Positions 51,197 to 60,377 of a stretch of 64,000 nucleotides of DNA are shown in pieces. Every line of letters begins with the position of its first letter. The stretch's first letter is position 1. The notes beneath the pieces were generated by a model. That model saw only the letters and a program-made list of their open reading frames with translations. It had not been told where the DNA came from and made no database searches. Made by a program: the position numbers and the translations under genes. The stretch comes from Thermanaerothrix sp034436175 (GTDB lineage: Bacteria; Chloroflexota; Anaerolineae; Anaerolineales; Anaerolineaceae), in NCBI GenBank assembly GCA_964427505.1, contig CAYRUO010000001.1, forward strand, positions 310,001 through 374,000, in the 5' to 3' direction.

Positions 51197-52546
51197 ATGT
51201 GTGACACCCTGGTGGCTTTAGGCAATGCAACGGCAGATGGTGCGGTCATTTTTGCAAAGAATTCCGACCGCGAGCCGGATGAAGCGCAAATTCTGGAATT
51301 GATCCCCGGAGAGGTTCATCCGCCTGGAGCAACGGTTAAGTGCACCTATCTTGAGATACCTCAGGTGGAGCGGACCTACACGGTACTGCTTTCGCGCCCC
51401 TTCTGGATGTGGGGGGCGGAAATGGGTGCTAATGAGCATGGGGTGGTTATTGGGAATGAGGCGGTTTTTACCCGAGTGCCGTATGAAAAGAAAGCCGGCC
51501 TGACGGGTATGGACCTGTTGCGTTTAGCCCTAGAGCGTGCTCAGCGAGCGGAAGAGGCATTGTGGGTGATTGTGCGTCTGCTGGAAACCTATGGGCAAGG
51601 GGGAAATTGTGGTTTCCGTCATCCTTTTTACTATCACAATAGTTTTTTGATTGCAGATCCATCAGAAGCCTGGGTTTTGGAGACGGCGGGACGCCACTGG
51701 GTGGCAGAACGAGTGCGTGATGTACGCACGATATCAAACGCGCTGAGTATCCGTAAGGCGGGAGATTTGGCCTCTGAGGATGTCGTGCGTTACGCGCTTG
51801 ATCAAGGGTGGTGCAAACGGCGTGAGGACTTTGACTTTGCAACTTGCTATTCGGATTGGCTATACACTCGTTTTGGCGATGGGCATCGCCGCCAGGTTTG
51901 TACTTTGGAATCCCTCGCTAAGGCCAAAGGGGGGATTAGAGTGACTACGCTGATGGCTGTGCTTCGTTCCCACCCGGTTTCTCGGGGCACACCCTGGCGG
52001 CCGGATCGAGGTCTGCTTGGTGCCGATGTGTGCATGCATGCTGGCTTTGGTCCGGTGCGGCGCAGTCAGTCTGTGGCTTCGTTCATTGCCCATCTTAAAC
52101 CGGGTCGGTTCACGTTTTGGGGGACAGGTACTTCAGCACCTTGCACCAGTCTGTTTAAGCCCTTCTGGTTGGACAGCGGCTTGCCCGATATGGGGCGCAA
52201 ACCGCAAGGGGAATATGATCCCGATTCCCTCTTTTGGCGACACGAGGTGTTGCATCGAGAGATACTCCGTGACTATCCTACCCGCATCAAAGCGATATGC
52301 GCGCAGAGAGAGGCTCTCGAAGCCGAGTTCCTGTCCGAGGTCGAGCGTCTGAGTGAAGGCTCGATAGAAGAGCGCTATCAATTAAGCCAGCACTGCCTGG
52401 AGCGAAGTGTTTTGGCCGAGCAGCGTTGGCTGGAGACGGTACGCCGCTTGCCCCTAACCACTCGGCCTGCACGGTTCTATGATGCTTTTTGGCGAAAGAT
52501 GAATCGCCTAAATAAGATTCCCCAAGAGGTGCTGGATTGGGTCTAG
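51197..52546 (+). CDS. Secernin-like C69 family Ntn hydrolase
   Basis: 449 residues; ATG with TAGGAGCGCCA upstream. The protein starts MCDTLVALGNATADGAVIFAKNSDREPDEAQ, which is the secernin/peptidase C69 start. In Ntn hydrolases the Cys after the initiator Met becomes the N-terminal nucleophile. GANEHGVVIGNEAVFT and SEAWVLETAGRHWVAE are also family motifs. Bacterial C69 members are dipeptidases, while the substrate of secernins is unknown. No signal peptide is present, so it is cytoplasmic. It lies between cmk and the sensor kinase; context gives no clear substrate. Confidence 0.88.
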   Translation: MCDTLVALGNATADGAVIFAKNSDREPDEAQILELIPGEVHPPGATVKCTYLEIPQVERTYTVLLSRPFWMWGAEMGANEHGVVIGNEAVFTRVPYEKKAGLTGMDLLRLALERAQRAEEALWVIVRLLETYGQGGNCGFRHPFYYHNSFLIADPSEAWVLETAGRHWVAERVRDVRTISNALSIRKAGDLASEDVVRYALDQGWCKRREDFDFATCYSDWLYTRFGDGHRRQVCTLESLAKAKGGIRVTTLMAVLRSHPVSRGTPWRPDRGLLGADVCMHAGFGPVRRSQSVASFIAHLKPGRFTFWGTGTSAPCTSLFKPFWLDSGLPDMGRKPQGEYDPDSLFWRHEVLHREILRDYPTRIKAICAQREALEAEFLSEVERLSEGSIEERYQLSQHCLERSVLAEQRWLETVRRLPLTTRPARFYDAFWRKMNRLNKIPQEVLDWV

Positions 52547-52561
52547 GAGTGGGATAATCGC

Positions 52562-55500
52562 ATGATGGAATGGGTCTGGCCGTTTCTACAGGAGCCCTCG
52601 ATTTCTCTACCTGCCCAGTGGTTGGGTTGGGTGGGGTGGGGGCTTTTGGCGCTCGGTTGGGGGTGGGGAATCCGGCATTTTGCTCCCGGCGCCTTAGATA
52701 TGGCCCGTCAACGGTGGCATTTACTGGCCGGGTTAGTGCTTTTATCGCCATTGGTCACACTGGGATTGGGCTTGCGTCTGGGAGGGGAGACTCTACAGCC
52801 CTTACCTTATCTTCCTGGTGAGTTCCCTTTACCATTATTTTTGCCCTTGGCGGCCATTCCCTGGGTGTTGGCATCGGGATGGCTAGGGCCGTTCTGGGCG
52901 GCCTGGATCGCTTTAGAGAGCGGTTTATTCGTTGGGTTGTGGGTGACTCATGACGTCTTTACCCCGCTGTTGATCAGTGGGTTAGGTATGCTGTATGGGT
53001 TTGCGGTATCCCAGGCCTATCACGGGCGGCTCTGGGCTTGGTTGCGACGACCTTGGGTAGCGGCTTTGGGGGTGGGGCTGGCCTATGCCCCCATTTTGAT
53101 TTTAGGTGCGTTCTTTGCTACCCCTGGCGGTTTGGCGGCGCGGCTTGATTTTGCATTATCGCGGGCATGGGTACCGGGGGTGGTGCGGTACGTTGAATTA
53201 ATGGTGGCCGGCGGCGCGGCCACAGTAGTATCAGCGCTCCCCGGCTTAGGCTGGCGCCGAAGCACAGTTCTTGTCCCTGCCCCCTGGGAGACCAGCCTGG
53301 CTAAGAAGATTTTAGTCATCACCCTGCCTTTGATCATGCTCTTGGTGATGGTGATGACGGTAAGCCATTGGATGGCGGCGGGAAATGCGGCACGCGAGAT
53401 GCTCCGTGAACGCTTGAGCGCGGCGGCTCAAGTAGCGGCTGAAGGATTGCCGTATTTTTTGGAGAGCGGTCAGAGTCTAATCACACGTCTGGCTGAACCC
53501 AATTTATTGGATCAGCCACCAGATGTGGTGCAAGAACGCTTAGCGCAACAATTACGCGCTGTACCTTACTTTAACCAACTGATGCTTTTTAATCCTAATG
53601 GTGACCTGGTTGCGGCCTATCCCGAAGTGGATTTTAAGGCGACCCCACTTTCTGATCAGGAAAGCCAGGGGATTGGGTTAGCCCTCAAGGGTGTGCCGAT
53701 TCAGGTGTATCCAATTCTCCCGGTGGGAGAAAAGCGTTCTATGCAGGTAGCCTTTGTGGCAACCGTTCAAGAAGGGGGAAAGGTAGAGGGTGTTTTGTTG
53801 GGTCGCACTGACTTTGACTCCAATCCATTCACCCAGCCTGCCCTGGCTGCGTTGCAGAGCATTCTGGCTGAAGGTGGGGATGGGTTTATTCTGGATGAGA
53901 ACGGGACGGTGCTGTATCAAGCCAATCCCGGCGAGGGGGCGCTTCTAGGCGAGCCATATGGCGCGATTGGGCTTGGAGATGCGCCGCGGTTCTTTGAGGG
54001 CCTTTCGCCGCTAGGTACACGCCAATTTGCCTTCTATCAGCCGGTGGTGGGTAAACCGTGGAGCGTGATCCTCATTCTGCCGGCACAACGTGTGCAAGAG
54101 ATGGCACTTCAAATTGCGGCGCCCACTTTGATCTCATTAGCGATCTTTGCGGCTCTGCTAATCCTGCTAGCCAATTTAAGTTCACGCACCCTAGCGGCTT
54201 CGCTTTCGCTTCTGGCTTCTCAAGCCACCCGAATTGCGCAGGGTCACCTGGAATCTGCCGTCAATGTAGAGGGGGTTGATGAAGTTGGACGGTTGGGGCG
54301 CGCTTTTGAGCAGATGCGGGTGAGCCTCAAGGCGCGCCTGGAAGAATTGAACAAACTTCTGCATGTTAGTCAAGCGGTGGCGGCCAATTTGGATGTTGAA
54401 GCCGCAATAGCCCCTGCCCTTGAGGTTACCCTTGGGGAGCATGTCGTTGCGGCGCGGGTGATGTTGGTTTCCGAAGTAAAAGTGGATTTTGTCCATGGGC
54501 GCGATGTCAAGGTGGCAAAAGGGGAGCACTCGGAAGCCTTTGCCTATCTGGATGAGGTGCTTTTTGAATGGCTACGCCAGCAGAACCTGCTCACGGTTGC
54601 TAATGTTAGTCGTGCACGGCATCTACAAGAGGTTGTGCGTGGCCGTCCCTACCCGGCGGCGCTGGTTGCTCTTGCCCTTCGCTATGAAAACACCTATTAC
54701 GGTGTGTTCTGGGTGGGCTACGATCAGCCGCGGGCGTTCTACGATGAAGAATTGCGCTTTTTGGAAACCTTGGCGGGACATATTGCGGTAGCCGCGGCCA
54801 ATGCTCGCCTGTATGCCACCGCCGAAGTCGGGCGTAAACGTCTTGAGGCCGTCCTGGCCTCGGTGCCTGAACCGGTGCTGGTGTTTGATGATCAGGATAA
54901 CCTTTTACTCTTAAACCCGGCGGCGCTTCAGGTGCAGGGATTGTTCGGTCAGGTTACGCCGGGTCGCCCATTGCGTGAGTTGATCAGTCTTCCTGCGCTA
55001 CTTGATCTGTTGTCGTTGAAGCCCGGAGCACATTTCCAGGCGCGAGAGGTTGCGCTTCCCGATGGACGGGTTTACCATGCCGGAGTGGCCGCGGTCTGGG
55101 GCGAAGAACGCCCCATTGGCAAGGTTTGCGTACTGCAGGATATTACCCATTACAAGCAACTGGATGCACTGAAGTCTGAATTTGTGGCGACGGTGAGCCA
55201 CGATTTACGTTCGCCGCTGACGCTCATTCGAGGTTATGCCACAATGTTACAAATGATCGGTGACCTCAACGAGCAACAGCGGGGTTACCTGCAGAAAATG
55301 GTCAACGGTATTGAATCGATGACGCGCTTGGTGAATAATTTGCTTGACCTAGGGCGCATCGAAGCGGGCGTGGACTTAAAACTCGAACCCCTTGAACCGG
55401 CTGAAATCGTCGGTCAGGTTATCGCTCAACTGCAACCCCAGGCGGCTCAAAAGAACATTGAGATACAGCGGGAATTTCATCTTCCTGAGGGGTTGACATT

Positions 55501-55867
55501 ACGGGCTGATCCCGACCTGCTGAAGCAGGCATTGTTGAATCTGGTGGATAATGCCATTAAGTACACCCGACTTCATGGTGAAGTACAGGTAATAACAACG
55601 TATAACAATGGCTTTATCACGTTTGCGGTGCGCGATAATGGAATTGGCATTGCCCCGCTGGATCTTCCACGCTTGTTTGAGAAATTCTACCGCAGTGGGC
55701 GGCGCGAGGCGCACGAGCAACGCGGTACAGGATTGGGCTTAGCCATTGTCAAGTCTATTGTAGAGCGTCACCGTGGGCGAGTGTGGGTAGAAAGCCAACT
55801 TGGTAAGGGAAGTGCTTTTTACATTGAACTGCCCCTTGACCCCGAGAAAAGCGAATCTCTGGTATAA
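52562..55867 (+). CDS. Large membrane sensor histidine kinase (7-8 TM, extracellular sensor, HAMP, GAF, PAS, HisKA, HATPase)
   Basis: 1101 residues; ATG-ATG with GGAGTGGGAT upstream. The N-terminal about 245 residues contain six or seven membrane spans. A further span (near 260) is followed by an exported sensor region of about 250 residues resembling dCache/Cache (VPYFNQLMLFNPNGDLVAAYP, GDGFILDENGTVLYQ). Another membrane span and a HAMP domain (near 560, VDEVGRLGRAFEQMRVSL) come next, then a GAF domain (590-750), a PAS domain (765-860), HisKA with His880 in VSHDLRSPLTLIRGYA, and HATPase_c (NLVDNAIKYT, RDNGIGI, RGTGLGLAIVKSI). No response regulator is adjacent. The signal is unknown. Confidence 0.9.
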   Translation: MMEWVWPFLQEPSISLPAQWLGWVGWGLLALGWGWGIRHFAPGALDMARQRWHLLAGLVLLSPLVTLGLGLRLGGETLQPLPYLPGEFPLPLFLPLAAIPWVLASGWLGPFWAAWIALESGLFVGLWVTHDVFTPLLISGLGMLYGFAVSQAYHGRLWAWLRRPWVAALGVGLAYAPILILGAFFATPGGLAARLDFALSRAWVPGVVRYVELMVAGGAATVVSALPGLGWRRSTVLVPAPWETSLAKKILVITLPLIMLLVMVMTVSHWMAAGNAAREMLRERLSAAAQVAAEGLPYFLESGQSLITRLAEPNLLDQPPDVVQERLAQQLRAVPYFNQLMLFNPNGDLVAAYPEVDFKATPLSDQESQGIGLALKGVPIQVYPILPVGEKRSMQVAFVATVQEGGKVEGVLLGRTDFDSNPFTQPALAALQSILAEGGDGFILDENGTVLYQANPGEGALLGEPYGAIGLGDAPRFFEGLSPLGTRQFAFYQPVVGKPWSVILILPAQRVQEMALQIAAPTLISLAIFAALLILLANLSSRTLAASLSLLASQATRIAQGHLESAVNVEGVDEVGRLGRAFEQMRVSLKARLEELNKLLHVSQAVAANLDVEAAIAPALEVTLGEHVVAARVMLVSEVKVDFVHGRDVKVAKGEHSEAFAYLDEVLFEWLRQQNLLTVANVSRARHLQEVVRGRPYPAALVALALRYENTYYGVFWVGYDQPRAFYDEELRFLETLAGHIAVAAANARLYATAEVGRKRLEAVLASVPEPVLVFDDQDNLLLLNPAALQVQGLFGQVTPGRPLRELISLPALLDLLSLKPGAHFQAREVALPDGRVYHAGVAAVWGEERPIGKVCVLQDITHYKQLDALKSEFVATVSHDLRSPLTLIRGYATMLQMIGDLNEQQRGYLQKMVNGIESMTRLVNNLLDLGRIEAGVDLKLEPLEPAEIVGQVIAQLQPQAAQKNIEIQREFHLPEGLTLRADPDLLKQALLNLVDNAIKYTRLHGEVQVITTYNNGFITFAVRDNGIGIAPLDLPRLFEKFYRSGRREAHEQRGTGLGLAIVKSIVERHRGRVWVESQLGKGSAFYIELPLDPEKSESLV

Positions 55868-55918
55868 TGATCACAAAATATATGACCAAGATGAAACCTT
55901 AAAATTTCATCAGCGGGG

Positions 55919-55946
55919 TTACAAGGAACGTTTTTCGTGTTATAAT
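55919..55946 (+). promoter_or_regulatory. Sigma70-type promoter for rpoC
   Basis: TTACAA (55919-55924) and a perfect TATAAT (55941-55946) are 16 bases apart. This leaves a leader of about 115 bases before rpoC. The rest of the 200-base gap holds no ORF. Confidence 0.7.
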
Positions 55947-56067
55947 TTGATTTTGCATGCATGCTATCATTTGATGCTCAGGCGAACTCAAACGCATGGG
56001 GCAGTGTGCCTCACGCGTGTCTCTTGTTTAAAGTCAAAAAAGGTTATCTGCTAGAGGAGGCGTGTTT

Positions 56068-59000
56068 GTGGAAACGAAAAGCCTGATTGCCCTTCGAATC
56101 AGCCTGGCCTCTCCGGAGACGATTCGGTCTTGGTCGTATGGCGAAGTCCTCAAACCCGAAACGATTAACTATCGCCGGTTGCGTCCCGAAAAAGATGGTC
56201 TCTTCTGTGAGGCTATCTTTGGCCCAACCAAGGATTATCAATGTTACTGCGGTAAGTATAAAAATCCACGTTATAAAGGCATTGTTTGCGATAAGTGTGG
56301 GGTAGAAGTCACGCGGTCTTCGGTGCGCCGTGAGCGTATGGGGCATATTGAATTAGCCTCTCCGGTGGCGCATATCTGGTACACGCGGCGTGTGCCTTCT
56401 TACCTCGGCTTGCTGTTGGATATCTCGCGCCGCAACCTGGATCGGGTGCTATATTTTGCGCAGTATATTGTGACGTATGTGGATGAAGAAGCGCGCCAGA
56501 AGGTGCTCAAGCGCATGGAAGATGAAATCACTGTATCGGAGCGCCAAAAGGCGGCTGAACTCAACAAGCGTATTCTTGAGGTCAAGCAGGCGCGCGATCG
56601 GCGCATTGCGGAGTTGAATCAGCAGCGGGCCGAGATGGAAGCCCGTCGCGACGAGCAAATTGCATCTCGCTTGGAGCCGGTGATTCAGGAAGGTCAGTCC
56701 CTGGAGCGCATGTTGCAGGAAAAAGTAGGGACGGTGGTGCGCACTCCAGTAGTCTTTACTTCGGCGAATGTCGAAATTGCCGCCGCTGGTGAAACCATCA
56801 CCCCACAGCATATTGGGCGGGTGCAGCGGGTGGTTAAAGAGCACCTGGAAGAACTGGAGAACGAATTCCGCGAGCAGTTCCAACGCGAACTTGAGCAAAT
56901 TAAGATGCAGATTGAAGAGATTCGGGCGCAGGCGGAAATGGAGATGGAAGCCTTGCGCAACGAACTCGAAGATCAGTCGGTGGCGGCACAGAGCAGCAGT
57001 GCGCGCCAGCGGGATGAACTGCAGGAACTGCGCCCCTTCACCTTCCTGACCGAAAGCCGCTATCGCGAGTTGAAATCGCGTTGGGGGCAGGTCTTCCGCG
57101 CCGATATGGGGGCGGAGGCATTTTATGACATCCTGCGCCGTTTGGATCTGGATAAACTGGCCGAAGACCTATGGCATGAGGTGCGCACTTCTAAGAGTAA
57201 GCAGAAGCGTAAAAAGGCTACCACGCGCCTCAAAGTGGTTGAGGCGTTCCGCCGTTCGGGCAACCGTCCCGAATGGATGATCTTGCAGGTCTTGCCGGTC
57301 ATTCCGCCTGATTTGCGCCCTATGGTGCAGCTGGATGGTGGACGCTTTGCTACATCAGATCTCAATGATCTCTATCGGCGCGTCATCAACCGCAATAACC
57401 GCCTCAAGCGATTGCTTGAATTGGGTGCGCCGGATGTGATCGTGCGCAATGAAAAGCGTATGCTGCAAGAGGCGGTGGACTCCCTCATTGATAACTCGCA
57501 GCGTGGCAAAGCCCTCTCGCGCCGTGGACGCCGCGAACTTAAGTCCCTGAGCGATATGCTCAAGGGCAAGAAGGGACGTTTCCGCCGCAACTTGCTGGGT
57601 AAACGTGTGGATTACTCTGGGCGTTCGGTGATCGTCGTGGGCCCGACTTTGAAACTCTATCAGTGTGGTTTGCCCAAGACGATGGCGTTGGAGCTTTTCC
57701 GCCCCTTCGTGATCGCGCGTCTGGTGGCGCATAACTATGCTGCTAATGTCAAAGGGGCACGTCGTCTGATTGAACGCAACCGCCCTGAGGTTTGGGAAGT
57801 TTTGGAAGAGGTCATTAAAGAACGCCCGGTATTGCTCAACCGTGCGCCGACCCTGCACCGTTTGGGTATTCAAGCGTTCGAACCGGTCCTGATCGAGGGC
57901 AGTGCGATTCAACTTCACCCGCTGGTTACCACGGCCTTCAACGCCGACTTCGATGGCGACCAGATGGCGGTGCACGTGCCGCTTTCTGAGAAAGCGGTGT
58001 GGGAAGCGCGCAACCTGATGCTTTCCTCCAAGAACCTGCTCAAGCCGGCGGATGGCGAGCCGATCATCAGCCCGTCTAAGGACATGGTGCTCGGGGTTTA
58101 TTACCTCACCATGCAGGATAACAAGACCCACCGTGGCGATGGTCGGGTCTTTGCCGACATTGATGAGGTGGAATTGGCCTATCACCTTGAACAGGTCGAG
58201 ATCCACACCAATATTCGTCTACGGGTCAAGACCTGGTACGATGATCAAGGCAACCGCTTAGCGGCGCCGCGGCAGGCGCTTATTGAGACGACGGTCGGGC
58301 GTGCGTTGTTCAATCGCATCCTGCCCGAGGAAGTGCAGTTTGTTAATGAGGCGCTGGATAAGGGCGGGGTGAAGGATCTGATCGCCCAAGTCTATGAACT
58401 CTGCGGCGAAGAGGTGACCACCGAGGTCGCTGACCGCATCAAAGACATCGGTTTCGAGTATGCCATGCGTTCGGGCGCGACGTTGGCGGTGGAAGACATT
58501 ACCATGCCGCCGGAAAAGCAGGAGATCCTGGCCAAGGCTCACCAGCGCGTAGACGAGGTGCAACGTGCTTTCCGCCGCGGTTTGCTCACCGAACAGGAAC
58601 GCAATGAACGCGAGATTGAGATTTGGCAGCAGACCACCAAAGAAGTGGCCGAGGCGGTGCGCCGCGTGATGGATCCGAACGGCAACCTGGCGATTATGGC
58701 CAACAGCGGTGCTACCAAAGGCGGTTTTGGGCCGATTTCGCAGTTAGCCGGCATGCGTGGATTGATGGCGGATCCAGCGGGTCGCATTATCCGCTTGCCG
58801 ATTCAGTCCAACTTCCGTGAAGGTCTGACCGCCTTGGAATACTTCATCTCCACTCACGGCGCCCGCAAGGGGTTGGCGGATACCGCTTTGCGTACTGCGG
58901 ATGCGGGTTACCTGACCCGCCGTTTGGTGGATGTGGCACAGGATATTATTGTGAATGAGGTGGACTGCGGCACCCAGGAAGGTATTTGGATCCGCAAGTC

Positions 59001-60294
59001 GGATGATGTGGCGGGGCAATCTATGGCGAGCCGCTTATATGGCCGCCTGACGGCAGCGCGCGTGGTGCATCCTTTGACCGGTGAGGTGTTGGCGGAACGC
59101 AATCAGATGTTGGATCATGATTTGATCCGCAAGATTTTGGCCGCCGGTATTGATGAGGTCAAGGTGCGCTCGCCGCTCACCTGTGAGTTGGTGCACGGCG
59201 TCTGTGCCCACTGTTACGGTATGGACCTGGGGCGGGGCAAGATGGTCGAGTTGGGTGCTGCAGTGGGGATCGTGGCGGCCCAGTCCATCGGTGAGCCGGG
59301 TACACAGTTGACCCTACGCACCTTCCACACCGGCGGTGTGGCCGCAGGTGGTGACATCACAACCGGTTTGCCGCGTGTAGAAGAACTCTTTGAGGCTCGC
59401 CGTCAGCCCAAGGGTGAAGCGGTCATGGCGCGCATCTCCGGTACGGCAAAGATCATTCAGTCTGACCGTTACTCTGACCAGCGTGTGGTACGCGTTGAGC
59501 ATTCCGAGATGGTCAGTGATGAGTACGACGTGCCTGAGGGATGGGAGATTAACGTCACCGATGAGGGTGAAGTGAAAATCGGTGATCCCATTGCAACCCA
59601 GGGCGAAGCGGTAATCACGGCTCAGCACAGTGGTCGGGTGCGCCTGGAAGGGCGGCGTGTGATCGTCTCTTACGAGCAAAAAGAGGCCGAGGAGTATGAA
59701 ATCCCCAGCACGGCGCGCTTGCTCATTCGCGATGGCGATCATGTTGAAGCGGGCCAACCTCTCACCGAGGGCTCGCTCAATCCCCATATGATCCTGCGGG
59801 TGAAGGGGCGCGAAGCCTGCCAAATGTACCTGCTCTCAGAAATCCAGAAGGTCTACCGTGCCCAAGGGCAGAACATCAACGATAAACACTTTGAGGTGAT
59901 CATCCGCAAGATGATGGGCCGCGTGCAAGTCATCCGACCGGGAGACTCCCCTTACCTGCCAATGGATTTGGTGGATCGGCTGGAAATCCGCCGCGTCAAC
60001 GAGCAGTTGATCGCTGAAGGCAAGCAACCCGCTCGTTACGTTGAGGTGCTTTTGGGAATCACCAAGGCCTCGTTGAGCACCGACTCGTTCCTCTCGGCGG
60101 CTTCCTTCCAGCACACGATCAAAGTGTTGGCGGGCGCGGCCATTGCAGGCGCGGTAGATCCGCTCTACGGCTTGAAGGAGAACGTGATTATCGGTAAACT
60201 CATCCCGGCCGGCACAGGCTTCCATCCTGATCGCTTCAAAGCGGATGGGATCTTCTCCAAGAGTGTCTCGATGGCCAATATTACCGGTGACTAA
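56068..60294 (+). CDS. rpoC: DNA-directed RNA polymerase subunit beta'
   Basis: 1408 residues from the GTG at 56068, seven bases after GAGGAGG; a GTG two codons earlier would be too close to that site. It has the N-terminal zinc ribbon CYCGKYKN..CDKCGVEVT and the catalytic NADFDGDQMAVHVP. It also has the bridge-helix and trigger-loop region (STHGARKGLADTALRTADAGYLTRRL) and the second zinc site C..CELVHGVCAHCYG. Between VTYVDEEARQ and FTFLTESRYREL lies a charged insertion of about 180 residues (56490-57032), largely predicted coiled coil, which is not present in E. coli. rpoB is not adjacent; rpoC has its own promoter and terminator. Confidence 0.98.
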   Translation: METKSLIALRISLASPETIRSWSYGEVLKPETINYRRLRPEKDGLFCEAIFGPTKDYQCYCGKYKNPRYKGIVCDKCGVEVTRSSVRRERMGHIELASPVAHIWYTRRVPSYLGLLLDISRRNLDRVLYFAQYIVTYVDEEARQKVLKRMEDEITVSERQKAAELNKRILEVKQARDRRIAELNQQRAEMEARRDEQIASRLEPVIQEGQSLERMLQEKVGTVVRTPVVFTSANVEIAAAGETITPQHIGRVQRVVKEHLEELENEFREQFQRELEQIKMQIEEIRAQAEMEMEALRNELEDQSVAAQSSSARQRDELQELRPFTFLTESRYRELKSRWGQVFRADMGAEAFYDILRRLDLDKLAEDLWHEVRTSKSKQKRKKATTRLKVVEAFRRSGNRPEWMILQVLPVIPPDLRPMVQLDGGRFATSDLNDLYRRVINRNNRLKRLLELGAPDVIVRNEKRMLQEAVDSLIDNSQRGKALSRRGRRELKSLSDMLKGKKGRFRRNLLGKRVDYSGRSVIVVGPTLKLYQCGLPKTMALELFRPFVIARLVAHNYAANVKGARRLIERNRPEVWEVLEEVIKERPVLLNRAPTLHRLGIQAFEPVLIEGSAIQLHPLVTTAFNADFDGDQMAVHVPLSEKAVWEARNLMLSSKNLLKPADGEPIISPSKDMVLGVYYLTMQDNKTHRGDGRVFADIDEVELAYHLEQVEIHTNIRLRVKTWYDDQGNRLAAPRQALIETTVGRALFNRILPEEVQFVNEALDKGGVKDLIAQVYELCGEEVTTEVADRIKDIGFEYAMRSGATLAVEDITMPPEKQEILAKAHQRVDEVQRAFRRGLLTEQERNEREIEIWQQTTKEVAEAVRRVMDPNGNLAIMANSGATKGGFGPISQLAGMRGLMADPAGRIIRLPIQSNFREGLTALEYFISTHGARKGLADTALRTADAGYLTRRLVDVAQDIIVNEVDCGTQEGIWIRKSDDVAGQSMASRLYGRLTAARVVHPLTGEVLAERNQMLDHDLIRKILAAGIDEVKVRSPLTCELVHGVCAHCYGMDLGRGKMVELGAAVGIVAAQSIGEPGTQLTLRTFHTGGVAAGGDITTGLPRVEELFEARRQPKGEAVMARISGTAKIIQSDRYSDQRVVRVEHSEMVSDEYDVPEGWEINVTDEGEVKIGDPIATQGEAVITAQHSGRVRLEGRRVIVSYEQKEAEEYEIPSTARLLIRDGDHVEAGQPLTEGSLNPHMILRVKGREACQMYLLSEIQKVYRAQGQNINDKHFEVIIRKMMGRVQVIRPGDSPYLPMDLVDRLEIRRVNEQLIAEGKQPARYVEVLLGITKASLSTDSFLSAASFQHTIKVLAGAAIAGAVDPLYGLKENVIIGKLIPAGTGFHPDRFKADGIFSKSVSMANITGD

Positions 60295-60321
60295 GTAGTT
60301 CCTTATGCGCCGGGACGAAGC

Positions 60322-60355
60322 AAAAGCAGGTGGTCACTGGGCCACCTGCTTTTTT
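60322..60355. terminator. Strong rho-independent terminator after rpoC
   Basis: AAAAGCAGGTGG (60322-60333) pairs with CCACCTGCTTTT (60342-60353) around an 8-base loop, followed by further T. The A-run on the left also serves the convergent gene that ends at 60378. Confidence 0.9.
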
Positions 60356-60377
60356 ATTCTTTCACGCGGCTACGAGT

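Noticed and set aside
57355..58206. Open frame of 283 codons on the minus strand inside rpoC
   Set aside because: It is antisense to the conserved catalytic region of rpoC, where codon bias leaves the reverse frame open. It shows no recognisable motif.
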